Position numbers and translations under genes: made by a program
The notes under the pieces: generated by a model
Seen by the model: only the letters and a program-made list of their open reading frames with translations
What the model was told of the DNA's origin: nothing
Databases searched by the model: none
Source of the DNA: Acetofilamentum sp.
GTDB lineage: Bacteria > Bacteroidota > Bacteroidia > Bacteroidales > DTU049
DNA: 7,321 bases
NCBI GenBank assembly: GCA_020720525.1
Contig: DYON01000132.1
Coordinates: forward strand, 1-7,321
Direction: 5' to 3'
Shown: positions 1 through 6,740 of the stretch, piece after piece
How positions within the stretch are numbered: the first letter of the stretch is position 1
Layout: the number at the start of each line of letters is the position of its first letter

Positions 1-1215
1 GATTTGTATGCCTCCAAAATAAAAACCCGCAGCACCTTGTATGGCGAGTTGTTTTTTCATCGCGATGTGGTGCATTATTATGGATTCAAACCGTCCGAAA
101 TTCTCGATACCCTCGAAAACGACGAATATAAGCAACGCTACAACGATGCTGGTGGAAAATTTGCATGGTACAGCACCCATTCCGATTCTACCCATTTGAA
201 TTACAGACTCAATTTCGACTACCATGGATTTTGGGATATCAACAATGCATCCGAAAACAGTGGCGAATTGAGTGGTTTTTTGAACAAACGAGTTCAAATG
301 CTCGGAATCACCAAATACCAAGTGATTGGTGTTCGCGTTGATGCCCAGCACTATTTCAACAACCGCCGATATACTACATTTAATGCTGGATTGTTCGAAA
401 TTGCACCATTCATGAATGCCAATTTTGGTAAAATTTTCCTCGAAGTGGCGCCCAAATTGGCCATGGAAACCGATTGCACATCGGTAGCTTATTTCTATCC
501 TTGTATTCGCATGGAACTCAATCTTTTGCCAGGAACGCTGAGTGCATTTGGTGGTCTCGATGGTGGAATTACCTACAACTCGTATCGTTTGTTGGCAAAC
601 GAAAATCCGTATATTCATCGTTTTGTGAATACAGAGTATTCCAACACCAAGCGCAAAATTTATGGTGGTGTTCGCGGAAATATTGCTCGTTCGTTTAGCT
701 ACACCATACAGGCCATTCAGCGCGATATCGACCATGCTCCCATGTTTGTAAACGACACACTCACCTACATGAACAATTGGATGGGAGTTGTTTACGACGA
801 TATTCGTTGGTTCCGTGGCGAATTCAATAGCGAACTGAAAATCAAAGAGAAATGGAAAGCTTATTTCACTTTTGCCTACAATCAAGCCGAAGCTGTAAAC
901 GAAGCAGAAGTGTGGAACATGCCATCGCTCGAGGGAATGATTGGCATAGGCTACAATTTGGCCGATAAATTTCTCATCAGCACCAGAGTTTATTACACCG
1001 GAAAACGCTTTGCACGCCAGAAAACCGACGCAGGTTTTGTTATAAATTCGCTCGATCCGTTTATCGATGCCAATTTGAGCTTCGAATATCGCTACTCGAA
1101 AGTGTTGTCGGCATTTTTGCAGTTCAACAACATTGCAGCACAGCGCTACATGATTTGGAATCAGTATCCTTCTTATCGCTTCCGCTTTTTGGGTGGCGTA
1201 ACGTATTCGTTCTGA
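1..1215 (+). CDS. Outer-membrane beta-barrel protein, TonB-dependent-receptor-like C-terminal part (5' partial)
   Basis: The reading frame is open from the first base, so the true start lies upstream; the TTG at 4 is simply the first possible start codon in the window and should not be taken as one. About 404 codons are visible. The protein is a run of alternating polar and aromatic or hydrophobic strands rich in Tyr, Phe, Asn and Gly, separated by short turns. It ends with a strand of the form RFLGGVTYSF, whose terminal Phe is the usual outer-membrane barrel assembly signal. The last 100 residues (turn, long strands, then a FNNIAAQRY-like segment) resemble the end of TonB-dependent receptors in Bacteroidota. 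No plug domain or TonB box is visible because the N-terminus is missing, so receptor function is inference; a porin-like barrel is the alternative. Two Cys codons at 475 and 502 could form a disulfide. The gene converges on the leftward prenyltransferase gene. Confidence 0.8.
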   Translation, partial: DLYASKIKTRSTLYGELFFHRDVVHYYGFKPSEILDTLENDEYKQRYNDAGGKFAWYSTHSDSTHLNYRLNFDYHGFWDINNASENSGELSGFLNKRVQMLGITKYQVIGVRVDAQHYFNNRRYTTFNAGLFEIAPFMNANFGKIFLEVAPKLAMETDCTSVAYFYPCIRMELNLLPGTLSAFGGLDGGITYNSYRLLANENPYIHRFVNTEYSNTKRKIYGGVRGNIARSFSYTIQAIQRDIDHAPMFVNDTLTYMNNWMGVVYDDIRWFRGEFNSELKIKEKWKAYFTFAYNQAEAVNEAEVWNMPSLEGMIGIGYNLADKFLISTRVYYTGKRFARQKTDAGFVINSLDPFIDANLSFEYRYSKVLSAFLQFNNIAAQRYMIWNQYPSYRFRFLGGVTYSF

Positions 1216-1319
1216 TGTAAGCCGAAGCTTCAACATTCCATCGTCTGGCTACCGACTGACATGGAATCGTCGGGCTTGCACGACAATTCGGAAGCATCGG
1301 AAATGAAAAATTTGAGCAT
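1216..1319. other. Convergent intergenic region
   Basis: This 104-bp gap lies between the stop of the barrel gene and the stop of the prenyltransferase gene, so a terminator for one or both strands would be expected. I see only a weak candidate: ATTCCAT at 1235-1241 and ATGGAAT at 1261-1267 can pair as a 7-bp stem with a 19-nt loop. It is not followed by a strong T-run on either side, so it is not called as a terminator. No coding sequence is supported. Confidence 0.5.
1234..1275. repeat. Imperfect 16-bp direct repeat in convergent intergenic region
   Basis: CATTCCATCGTCTGGC (1234-1249) and CATGGAATCGTCGGGC (1260-1275) agree at 12 of 16 positions, with the first differing triplet being TCC in one copy and GGA in the other. 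The complementary triplet also creates the small inverted repeat ATTCCAT/ATGGAAT. This is seen directly. It could be chance, a decayed repeat or a weak RNA hairpin between convergent genes. Confidence 0.3.
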
Positions 1320-2171
1320 TTATCGACAAAACCATTCAACCACATATCCTGCGCCTAAAATAACAGAAGCTATCCCATTTAGGGTTCCGAATGCAAGATT
1401 GACTTTTTTTAATCCATTGCGGTGTACGTCTATATGTTGGTAAACAATAAGTAGAGCGAATAAAATTCCTCCAACTGTAGCATACCAGCCTCCATCGACG
1501 AAATGGATATAGATTAATAATAAACCAATAGTAATTAGATGGAATATGGCGGCCAGTAGCAGCGAACCACTATATCCAAGCCATGCAGGAATCGATTTTA
1601 GTTGGTGTTGGCGGTCGAATTCCATATCCTGAAGCGCATAAATGATGTCGAATCCGGCTACCCAAAACATCACTGCAAAGCAAAGCCAAAGCAGATTTAT
1701 GTCGAAATAGCCTGTAACAGCAATATAGGTAGCCGCAGGCGCAATGCCCAAGCCAACACCAAGCACCAAATGGGCTAACGACGTGAAACGTTTTGTGTAG
1801 CTGTATCCCATAATTATCAACAATGCAATGTGGCTTAGATACATGCAAATTTCATTTATAAGTCCTGCCAAAACAATAAATGCAACTGCCGAAGCAATGG
1901 TCAACATCAAAGCTTGCGACGGTTTGATAATTCCGGCTGGAATTTCGCGATTTTGAGTGCGCGGATTTTTAGCATCCCATTTATAATCGGCCCAACGGTT
2001 GAAAGCCATCGCAGCTGTGCGTGCTGCAATCAATGCAAGAAGTATGTAAATAACCACTGCCCAACTGGGAAGAATTGCATGGGTGTTTTTAAGTGCAAAT
2101 AGAAAACCAATCAGAGCAAAAGGCAAACTGAAAATGGTATGTGAGAATTTGATGAGTTTGAAATACTTCAT
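1320..2171 (-). CDS. mqnP: UbiA-family polyprenyltransferase, probable menaquinone (futalosine pathway) enzyme MqnP
   Basis: This is an integral inner-membrane aromatic prenyltransferase of 283 aa, the usual length for the family. It carries both Asp-rich motifs that bind Mg2+ and the polyprenyl diphosphate: NRWADYKWDAKNPRT around residues 58-72 (N58, D62, D66) and DIIYALQDMEFD at 175-186 (D182, D186). The rest is a series of hydrophobic helices consistent with the multi-helix UbiA fold. The start at 2171 gives the family-like N-terminus MKYFKLIKFSHTIFSLPFAL; an in-frame ATG at 2186 would add only five atypical residues. The family includes UbiA (4-hydroxybenzoate), MenA and MqnP. MqnP is preferred because mqnD lies in the same locus and Bacteroidota make menaquinone rather than ubiquinone; the expected reaction is prenylation of 1,4-dihydroxy-6-naphthoate. 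It lies 52 bp downstream of lnt on the same strand, with no promoter seen in the gap, so cotranscription is likely. UbiA membership is near certain, while the substrate is inferred. Confidence 0.88.
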   Translation of the reverse strand: MKYFKLIKFSHTIFSLPFALIGFLFALKNTHAILPSWAVVIYILLALIAARTAAMAFNRWADYKWDAKNPRTQNREIPAGIIKPSQALMLTIASAVAFIVLAGLINEICMYLSHIALLIIMGYSYTKRFTSLAHLVLGVGLGIAPAATYIAVTGYFDINLLWLCFAVMFWVAGFDIIYALQDMEFDRQHQLKSIPAWLGYSGSLLLAAIFHLITIGLLLIYIHFVDGGWYATVGGILFALLIVYQHIDVHRNGLKKVNLAFGTLNGIASVILGAGYVVEWFCR

Positions 2172-2223
2172 TTTGCAAAGCAACATTCGATTCTTTTCAA
2201 ATACATTGTTTTATTGTTTCGAA

Positions 2224-3864
2224 TTACGCCAAATGCGTTTTGCGACGATTGATGCGATAAACAAAATACTGCATGATGGCAATAATAAGAAGCAAAGCCG
2301 ATGCAAACGACATTCCACGTCCGATATAATCGCCATAACGAACATAAAAAGTAATCTCGTCGTTGGCATTAACTGTATTTCGTATTACATCGCGGGTCCA
2401 GTAGCTGGTTTGTTGAATCACGTCGCCACGTTGATTGATGAAACACGAAATGCCCGTATTTGATGCTCGTGCAATTGGTCGTCGGGTTTCGATAGCCCGT
2501 AATGGTGCATAAGCAAAGTGTTGGCGATGACCAGGAGAGTTTTTCCACCAACCATCGTTGGTGAGGATGAAAATTACTTGAGCTCCATTTTTAACAAAAT
2601 CGCCAACAAACTCGCCATAAACACTTTCGTAGCAAATAACTGCGCTAACTGGTGCTTTTTCGCTTTTATAAACAGTTCTATCGCTGCTTTTCCCCAAAGT
2701 GCCAATAGTTCCCCCTAGGTCGATTGCTAGTTTTTCGATAGGCTTTATTACGTGAACAAATGGCATTTGTTCTACTCCAGGAACCAAACGCGATTTATGA
2801 TAGGTTTGAGGAATGCCTGTGGAATCCAGAAAAAGAGCAGTGTTGAATGCCTCGTAATACAATTTGCTGTTGTAGCGTCGAGCCGATGGACCAAGTGGTT
2901 CGTTGGGAGTGAGCATCCGATTTGTTCCTGCTCCCGAAATAAACGATGCTTGTGGAGCATTGTTGAGTAAAAACTTCTTTAAACCTGCAATACTTTGCGA
3001 ATTTTCAAATTCATCTTCGAACATGCCGTCTTGCAAAACGCTTTCGGGAGCAACAAAAAAATCGACATTGCTATCGGCAAAAGCTGCTGCTGGTATCAGA
3101 AGTCTATCGAGTACTTCGGGTGTTGAAAGGGAGTATTCTTCGGTGTACGGATTCAAATTGGGTTGTATGAGTACAATATCAACTATATTTTGCTTTTCTT
3201 CGTAAGTGAAATAGCGATAGAACGACCAAGCCGAAGGCAGTACCAACATGCTTGTTGTAAGTATAATGATGTTGCGTCGAATTGCTTTTTGTTCTGTTTT
3301 TTTTTGCCAAAACAGCATTAATAAACTAAATATTAGAATGTTGATAATCCAGACCCATGCCGTGCCACCTGCCACACCTGTAAATTCGTACCATTGTATC
3401 CAAGCAGGTTTTTGAGCAAAAACGTTTCCAATATTGAGCCATGGCCACGACAAATCCCAATGCTGATGAAGATATTCGAATGTCAACCATACAACCGCCA
3501 GCATCGAAAGACCAATTGATTTTTTCTTGAGAGCATATTGGCTAATAAACGATGAAAGTTGCACCACAAACGACATTACTAAACTATTTACTACAATAGC
3601 GAAAATGGCACCTACTTCGGTAGAGTTCCAAATCCAGAAAGTTGTAAGCAAATTCCAAAAGAAAAACATGATGTAAGAATATCGAAACGAAGCCATCCAG
3701 CGAAAGCGTTTGGGGTTGCGCACAATCTGTTCGAGAACAATCATTAATGGAACAAATGCAACGAAAGCCAAAAACGGAAATCCTCTTAGTGGCCAAGCAG
3801 CACTCATCAGCAATGCAGATGCAAAACTGAGTAAAAGCATGTATTTTTTCTTTAGATCGGGCAT
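2224..3864 (-). CDS. lnt: Apolipoprotein N-acyltransferase
   Basis: Lnt transfers an acyl chain from phospholipid to the N-terminal Cys of diacylated lipoproteins at the periplasmic face of the inner membrane, completing their maturation. The 546-aa product has the family layout: hydrophobic helices through about residue 216, a periplasmic nitrilase (CN hydrolase) domain at about 228-505, and a final helix at about 516-535. The Glu-Lys-Cys catalytic triad is visible: E274 in VAPES, K357 in YHKSRLVPGVEQMPF, and C411 in VICYES. NDGWW (436-440) and the RRPIARASNTGIS segment (461-473) also match the family. The ATG at 3864 is chosen because MPDLKKKYMLLLSFASALL is a normal Lnt N-terminus. The frame stays open for 41 more codons upstream, but that stretch is basic, not conserved-looking, and overlaps the probable promoter. 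The gene is first in a leftward pair with the prenyltransferase. It contains an A9 tract on the coding strand (3305-3297, residues about 187-190), just after the helix preceding the cytoplasmic loop. Confidence 0.96.
   Translation of the reverse strand: MPDLKKKYMLLLSFASALLMSAAWPLRGFPFLAFVAFVPLMIVLEQIVRNPKRFRWMASFRYSYIMFFFWNLLTTFWIWNSTEVGAIFAIVVNSLVMSFVVQLSSFISQYALKKKSIGLSMLAVVWLTFEYLHQHWDLSWPWLNIGNVFAQKPAWIQWYEFTGVAGGTAWVWIINILIFSLLMLFWQKKTEQKAIRRNIIILTTSMLVLPSAWSFYRYFTYEEKQNIVDIVLIQPNLNPYTEEYSLSTPEVLDRLLIPAAAFADSNVDFFVAPESVLQDGMFEDEFENSQSIAGLKKFLLNNAPQASFISGAGTNRMLTPNEPLGPSARRYNSKLYYEAFNTALFLDSTGIPQTYHKSRLVPGVEQMPFVHVIKPIEKLAIDLGGTIGTLGKSSDRTVYKSEKAPVSAVICYESVYGEFVGDFVKNGAQVIFILTNDGWWKNSPGHRQHFAYAPLRAIETRRPIARASNTGISCFINQRGDVIQQTSYWTRDVIRNTVNANDEITFYVRYGDYIGRGMSFASALLLIIAIMQYFVYRINRRKTHLA
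3297..3305 (-). repeat. A9 homopolymer (coding strand) inside lnt
   Basis: Nine consecutive T on the plus strand read as A9 on the lnt coding strand, spanning the Gln-Lys-Lys-Thr codons at residues 187-190. Such tracts can cause replication or transcriptional slippage. A one-base shift here would remove the whole catalytic domain. Whether it does slip cannot be told from one sequence. Confidence 0.6.
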
Positions 3865-3879
3865 TGTATCGATTTTATG

Positions 3880-3887
3880 CAAAGTTA
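3880..3887 (-). promoter_or_regulatory. Putative Bacteroidota -7 promoter element for lnt
   Basis: Read on the minus strand, this is TAACTTTG, a perfect match to the Bacteroidota primary-sigma -7 consensus TAnnTTTG. The following base is C, as is common in this phylum. It lies 15 bp upstream of the chosen lnt ATG, implying a very short leader of roughly ten bases. No clear TTTG-type -33 element is seen at the usual distance, so the call rests on one half of the promoter. Its position also argues against the longer lnt reading frame. Confidence 0.5.
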
Positions 3888-4125
3888 AAAAGAAATATGT
3901 TTGCCGTAGGTGTCGAAATTTGAGTGCTCGATGTTGCATTTCACCATATATCTGCCTGCGATTGGACTTGTTTACCCTATTTTTCATCTACAGCAACGGG
4001 GAAAATTCAACAATCAACCACTTTGCAGAAAAAAAGCTTTCACGCATTGCATGGCAGTGTATTGTCAACGATTTCAATTGAATGCTGATTTTCGATATAC
4101 TAAAAAAATAATTCCAGCGTTATCG

Positions 4126-4147
4126 GTGCAAAATTTGTGCGAATTTT
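4126..4147 (+). repeat. Imperfect tandem 11-bp repeat upstream of mqnD
   Basis: GTGCAAAATTT (4126-4136) is followed immediately by GTGCGAATTTT (4137-4147), with 9 of 11 positions identical. The repeat ends 31 bp before the mqnD start codon. A period of about one helical turn would suit a protein-binding site, but AT-rich chance similarity is equally possible. Confidence 0.25.
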
Positions 4148-4178
4148 TTGTAGCTTGCATCTTGAAAGTCCGATTAAA

Positions 4179-5015
4179 ATGACCCGTCTCTCTCTTGCAA
4201 TTTCGCCTTGCCCAAACGATACTTTTATGTTCGACGCTTTGTTGAACAACAAATTGCGAAATTTGGCTGCCGAATTCGATATCGAATTTGCCGACATAGA
4301 GCAACTCAATATTGGTTTGCAAAATTCGAAATGGGACATTGCTAAAATGAGTGTTGCGATGTTTCCACAGATCCGACACGAATATGTTATGTTAGGAGCA
4401 GGCATGGCAATGGGTTTTGGCAACGGACCACTAATTGTTTCGCACCATTCAGGCGTTCAACTTGCTCAATTCGATGCAAACATGCTTATTCCAGGAATAA
4501 ACACCACCGCCAATTTGCTTCTTACGCGCTTCTTTCCACATATTTCCAGCAAAACAGAAATGTTGTTTTCGGATATTTTAAGCGAAGTAGCAAATAAAAA
4601 AGCCGAAGCAGGACTCATCATTCACGAAAGCCGCTTCACTTATGCCAAATATGGCTTGCACAAGATTGCCGATTTGGGCGAAATTTGGTTTAGCAGCACA
4701 AAAATGCCACTGCCACTTGGTTGTATTGTTGCACGACGCAGTTTGGGTGAAAAAATGATTGCTGAAATTGAATCGCAAATTCGCGAGTCGATTGAATATG
4801 GTTTTGCCAATAGAGAAGATGCAATGGGCTTTGTTCGAAGCAAAGCACAGGAAAACAACGATTCGATTACACAGCAACATATCGATTTGTATGTGAATAA
4901 CTATTCTATAAATATGGGCAAAGAGGGGCGAGATGCAGTTTTGATGCTGCTGCGGTCGTTGCCAGAAAATCATTCATTATCTTTGTCCGATATTTTTACA
5001 TCATGGGAAAATTGA
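4179..5015 (+). CDS. mqnD: 1,4-dihydroxy-6-naphthoate synthase (futalosine menaquinone pathway)
   Basis: MqnD converts cyclic dehypoxanthinylfutalosine to 1,4-dihydroxy-6-naphthoate, the last soluble step before prenylation in the futalosine route. The 278-aa product opens with MTRLSLAISPCPNDTFMFDA, and SPCPNDTFMF (residues 9-18) is the family hallmark. GLIIHESRFTY (145-155) holds His149, matching the proposed catalytic His of characterised MqnD (His145 in Thermus numbering, from memory). The fold is that of a periplasmic-binding-protein-like two-lobed enzyme, but no signal peptide is present, so it is cytoplasmic. The ATG at 4179 is preferred over an in-frame ATG at 4137 because the motif then sits at the usual distance from the N-terminus; a weak GAAAG lies upstream. 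Its last 13 bp overlap the start of hldD, which suggests translational coupling. It is the first gene of the rightward cluster. Confidence 0.96.
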   Translation: MTRLSLAISPCPNDTFMFDALLNNKLRNLAAEFDIEFADIEQLNIGLQNSKWDIAKMSVAMFPQIRHEYVMLGAGMAMGFGNGPLIVSHHSGVQLAQFDANMLIPGINTTANLLLTRFFPHISSKTEMLFSDILSEVANKKAEAGLIIHESRFTYAKYGLHKIADLGEIWFSSTKMPLPLGCIVARRSLGEKMIAEIESQIRESIEYGFANREDAMGFVRSKAQENNDSITQQHIDLYVNNYSINMGKEGRDAVLMLLRSLPENHSLSLSDIFTSWEN

Positions 5016-5977
5016 ATATTGTAACTGGAGCAGCCGGATTTATTGGTTCGGTTCTGAGTGAGCATCTGATAAATGCAGGCATGGAGAACTTGGTAGCAGT
5101 CGACGATTTTGGCATAGAAGCCAAGCAAGAAAACTTCATCAACAAACCTTTCGCCGACCGTATTCACCGCGACGAACTTTTTTCGTTTTTTAATAAATAT
5201 AAAAAAGACATTGGTTTTGTTTTTCATATTGGAGCTCGCACCGACACTGCCGAATTTGATGTTGCAATTTTCGATAAGCTGAATTTGAACTACACCAAAG
5301 ATATGTGGAAATTTTGTTCGGCAAACAAGGTTCCGCTCATTTATGCTTCGTCGGCTGCAACCTATGGCAATGGAGAGTTTGGATACAACGACGACCACAA
5401 TTTGGTTGAAAAGCTCAAGCCGTTGAATCCTTATGGAGAGAGTAAAAACAATTTCGACAAATGGGCAATTGCTCAAACCGAAACTCCTCCTTTTTGGGCA
5501 GGATTGAAATTTTTCAATGTGTATGGTCCCAACGAATACCATAAAGGACGGATGGCATCGGTGGTTTTTCATGCATTCAATCAAATAAAGAAAACTGGAA
5601 GCATGCAGCTTTTCAAATCGCATCGTCCCGATTTTGCCGATGGAATGCAAAGTCGCGATTTTATATATGTAAAAGACATTGCTTCCATTATCTCTTTTCT
5701 CTACAATGAGCGTCCAAAAAGTGGCTTGTACAATTCGGGCACTGGAAAGGCGCGACCATTTCTGCATTTGGTCGAAGCTGTTTTTGCTGCTTTAAACATG
5801 CCAGCACAAATTGGTTTTGTCGATACGCCAGAAGATATTCGCGAAAAATATCAATATTTCACCGAAGCAGAAATGGCAAAATTGCATTCTGCTGGCTACT
5901 ATAAGCCTTTTATTTCGCTCGAAGACGGAGTAGGGGAGTATGTAAAGGAATATTTGGCATCACACAAATACGAATAA
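5003..5977 (+). CDS. hldD: ADP-L-glycero-D-manno-heptose 6-epimerase
   Basis: HldD (RfaD) epimerises ADP-D-glycero-D-manno-heptose to the L,D form, the heptose donor for the inner core of lipopolysaccharide, in the cytoplasm. The 324-aa product is an extended short-chain dehydrogenase. It shows the Rossmann motif VTGAAGFIGS at residues 7-16, YASSAATYG at 114-122, the catalytic pair Y144/K148 in NPYGESK, and FFNVYGPNEYHKGRMASVVFH-like sequence at about 170-190 with K181, which is specific to this epimerase. RDFIYVKDIA (218-227) and a C-terminal KYQYFTEAEM...AGYYKPF region also match E. coli HldD as I recall it. The start overlaps the end of mqnD by 13 bp in another frame, with no Shine-Dalgarno sequence, so initiation by coupling is plausible. 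Three bases separate its stop from the next gene. It is slightly longer than the roughly 310-aa E. coli enzyme. Confidence 0.96.
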   Translation: MGKLNIVTGAAGFIGSVLSEHLINAGMENLVAVDDFGIEAKQENFINKPFADRIHRDELFSFFNKYKKDIGFVFHIGARTDTAEFDVAIFDKLNLNYTKDMWKFCSANKVPLIYASSAATYGNGEFGYNDDHNLVEKLKPLNPYGESKNNFDKWAIAQTETPPFWAGLKFFNVYGPNEYHKGRMASVVFHAFNQIKKTGSMQLFKSHRPDFADGMQSRDFIYVKDIASIISFLYNERPKSGLYNSGTGKARPFLHLVEAVFAALNMPAQIGFVDTPEDIREKYQYFTEAEMAKLHSAGYYKPFISLEDGVGEYVKEYLASHKYE

Positions 5978-5980
5978 CTC

Positions 5981-6739
5981 ATGAAATTGTTGTTTTTACT
6001 TTCTATTCTTATTGCGATGTCGCATTTTTCGCTTCAGGCGCAAGATTCAACCAAAGCACAAGCCAATACAATTGTAAGTGTACATTTCCATTATGGATTT
6101 ATGCTTCCAGCTGCCGATATGGCATTGCGCTATGGAGCCAATTCGAATGCTGGAGCGGGTTTTTCGTACAAAACCAGATCGAACTGGATGTTCGAAGGCG
6201 ATTTTAATTACATTTTTGGTGGTAATATTAAAATCGAAGACAGCCTTTTTTGCGAAATTGCCGACGACGATGGAAACATCATTGATGGCAACGGACAATT
6301 TGCCGAAGTTTATACCTACGAACGCGGCTACTACGTGATGGCTGGTGTAAGCAAAATTACGACTTGGCTGAGTGCCAACGCAAACAGCGGTGTCACCTTT
6401 TCGCTTGGGGCTGGTTTTATGCAGCATAAAATACGGGTTTATAATCCCGAAAACACTGCTGCTCAGGTGAGTGGCGATTATGTGAAAGGCTACGATTATC
6501 TGAGCAATGGGTTTGCAATGCGTCAATTTGTTGGTTATACCATGTTTGGAGCACAACGGGTTTATAGTTTTAAATTTGGTTTCGAGGTGGTTGAAGCATT
6601 CACACAAGGCCGTCGCAATTATTTGTTTCCAATACATGGTCCCGACACCGAAAAACGCCTTGATATTTTGTATGGTCTAAAATTAATCTGGACTATTCCG
6701 TTCAAAAGATCGACAGGCGACGTATATTATTACTTTTGA
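5981..6739 (+). CDS. Secreted putative outer-membrane beta-barrel protein, unknown function
   Basis: The 252-aa product begins with a clear Sec signal peptide: a basic Lys at position 2, a hydrophobic core LLFLLSILIAM, and probable cleavage after LQA at residue 20, leaving QDSTKAQ. There is no Cys at the cleavage site, so it is not a lipoprotein. The mature part alternates aromatic, glycine-rich strands with polar loops, for example around 37-45, 58-80, 117-150 and 180-205. An acidic loop DSLFCEIADDDGNIIDGNG lies at 87-105. The C-terminus VYYYF ends in Phe, as outer-membrane barrels do. The segment 206-241 (FTQGRRNY ... EKRLDILYGLKLIWTIPF) looks like the best conserved part of a family I have the impression is restricted to Bacteroidota. 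It lies 3 bp after hldD and 1 bp before waaA, so it is almost certainly cotranscribed with LPS-core genes. A role in LPS or envelope biogenesis is suggested by context alone. Confidence 0.82.
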   Translation: MKLLFLLSILIAMSHFSLQAQDSTKAQANTIVSVHFHYGFMLPAADMALRYGANSNAGAGFSYKTRSNWMFEGDFNYIFGGNIKIEDSLFCEIADDDGNIIDGNGQFAEVYTYERGYYVMAGVSKITTWLSANANSGVTFSLGAGFMQHKIRVYNPENTAAQVSGDYVKGYDYLSNGFAMRQFVGYTMFGAQRVYSFKFGFEVVEAFTQGRRNYLFPIHGPDTEKRLDILYGLKLIWTIPFKRSTGDVYYYF

Positions 6740-6740
6740 G

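Larger units (their letters stand above)
3865..4178. other. Divergent intergenic region between lnt and mqnD
   Basis: This 314-bp AT-rich stretch separates the leftward lnt pair from the rightward mqnD cluster and must hold promoters for both. A good -7-type element for lnt is seen at 3880-3887. For mqnD I find no convincing TAnnTTTG element; TATTTTTC at 3978-3985 is one base off and lacks a well-spaced -33 partner. Short frames here have no recognisable protein character. No tRNA, riboswitch or strong terminator hairpin was recognised. Confidence 0.6.

Noticed and set aside
1235..1267. Rho-independent terminator between the convergent genes
   Set aside because: The stem is only 7 bp with a 19-nt loop and no adjacent T-run on either strand.
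3978..3985. TATTTTTC as a -7 element for mqnD
   Set aside because: It has one mismatch to TAnnTTTG, the nearest TTG is at the wrong spacing, and it would leave a leader of nearly 190 bases.
3865..3987. 41-codon N-terminal extension of lnt starting at the ATG at 3987
   Set aside because: The added sequence is basic and unlike Lnt N-termini, and the probable promoter element at 3880-3887 lies inside it.
4137..4178. 14-codon N-terminal extension of mqnD
   Set aside because: It would push the SPCPNDTF motif away from its usual place near the N-terminus; MTRLSLAISPCPNDT is the normal start.
3710..4182. Rightward frames (3710-4081, 3910-4182) in and beside the divergent region
   Set aside because: They overlap lnt antisense or the promoter region, show no recognisable domain, and have low-complexity, unlikely residue composition.
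4970..5767. 265-codon leftward frame opposite hldD
   Set aside because: It lies entirely antisense to a certain hldD gene plus the mqnD end. Its composition (Cys- and Ile-rich, no domain) is that of a shadow frame produced by biased codon use.
6047..6637. 196-codon leftward frame opposite the barrel protein
   Set aside because: It is antisense to a gene with a clear signal peptide and operon spacing; the translated product shows no recognisable features.
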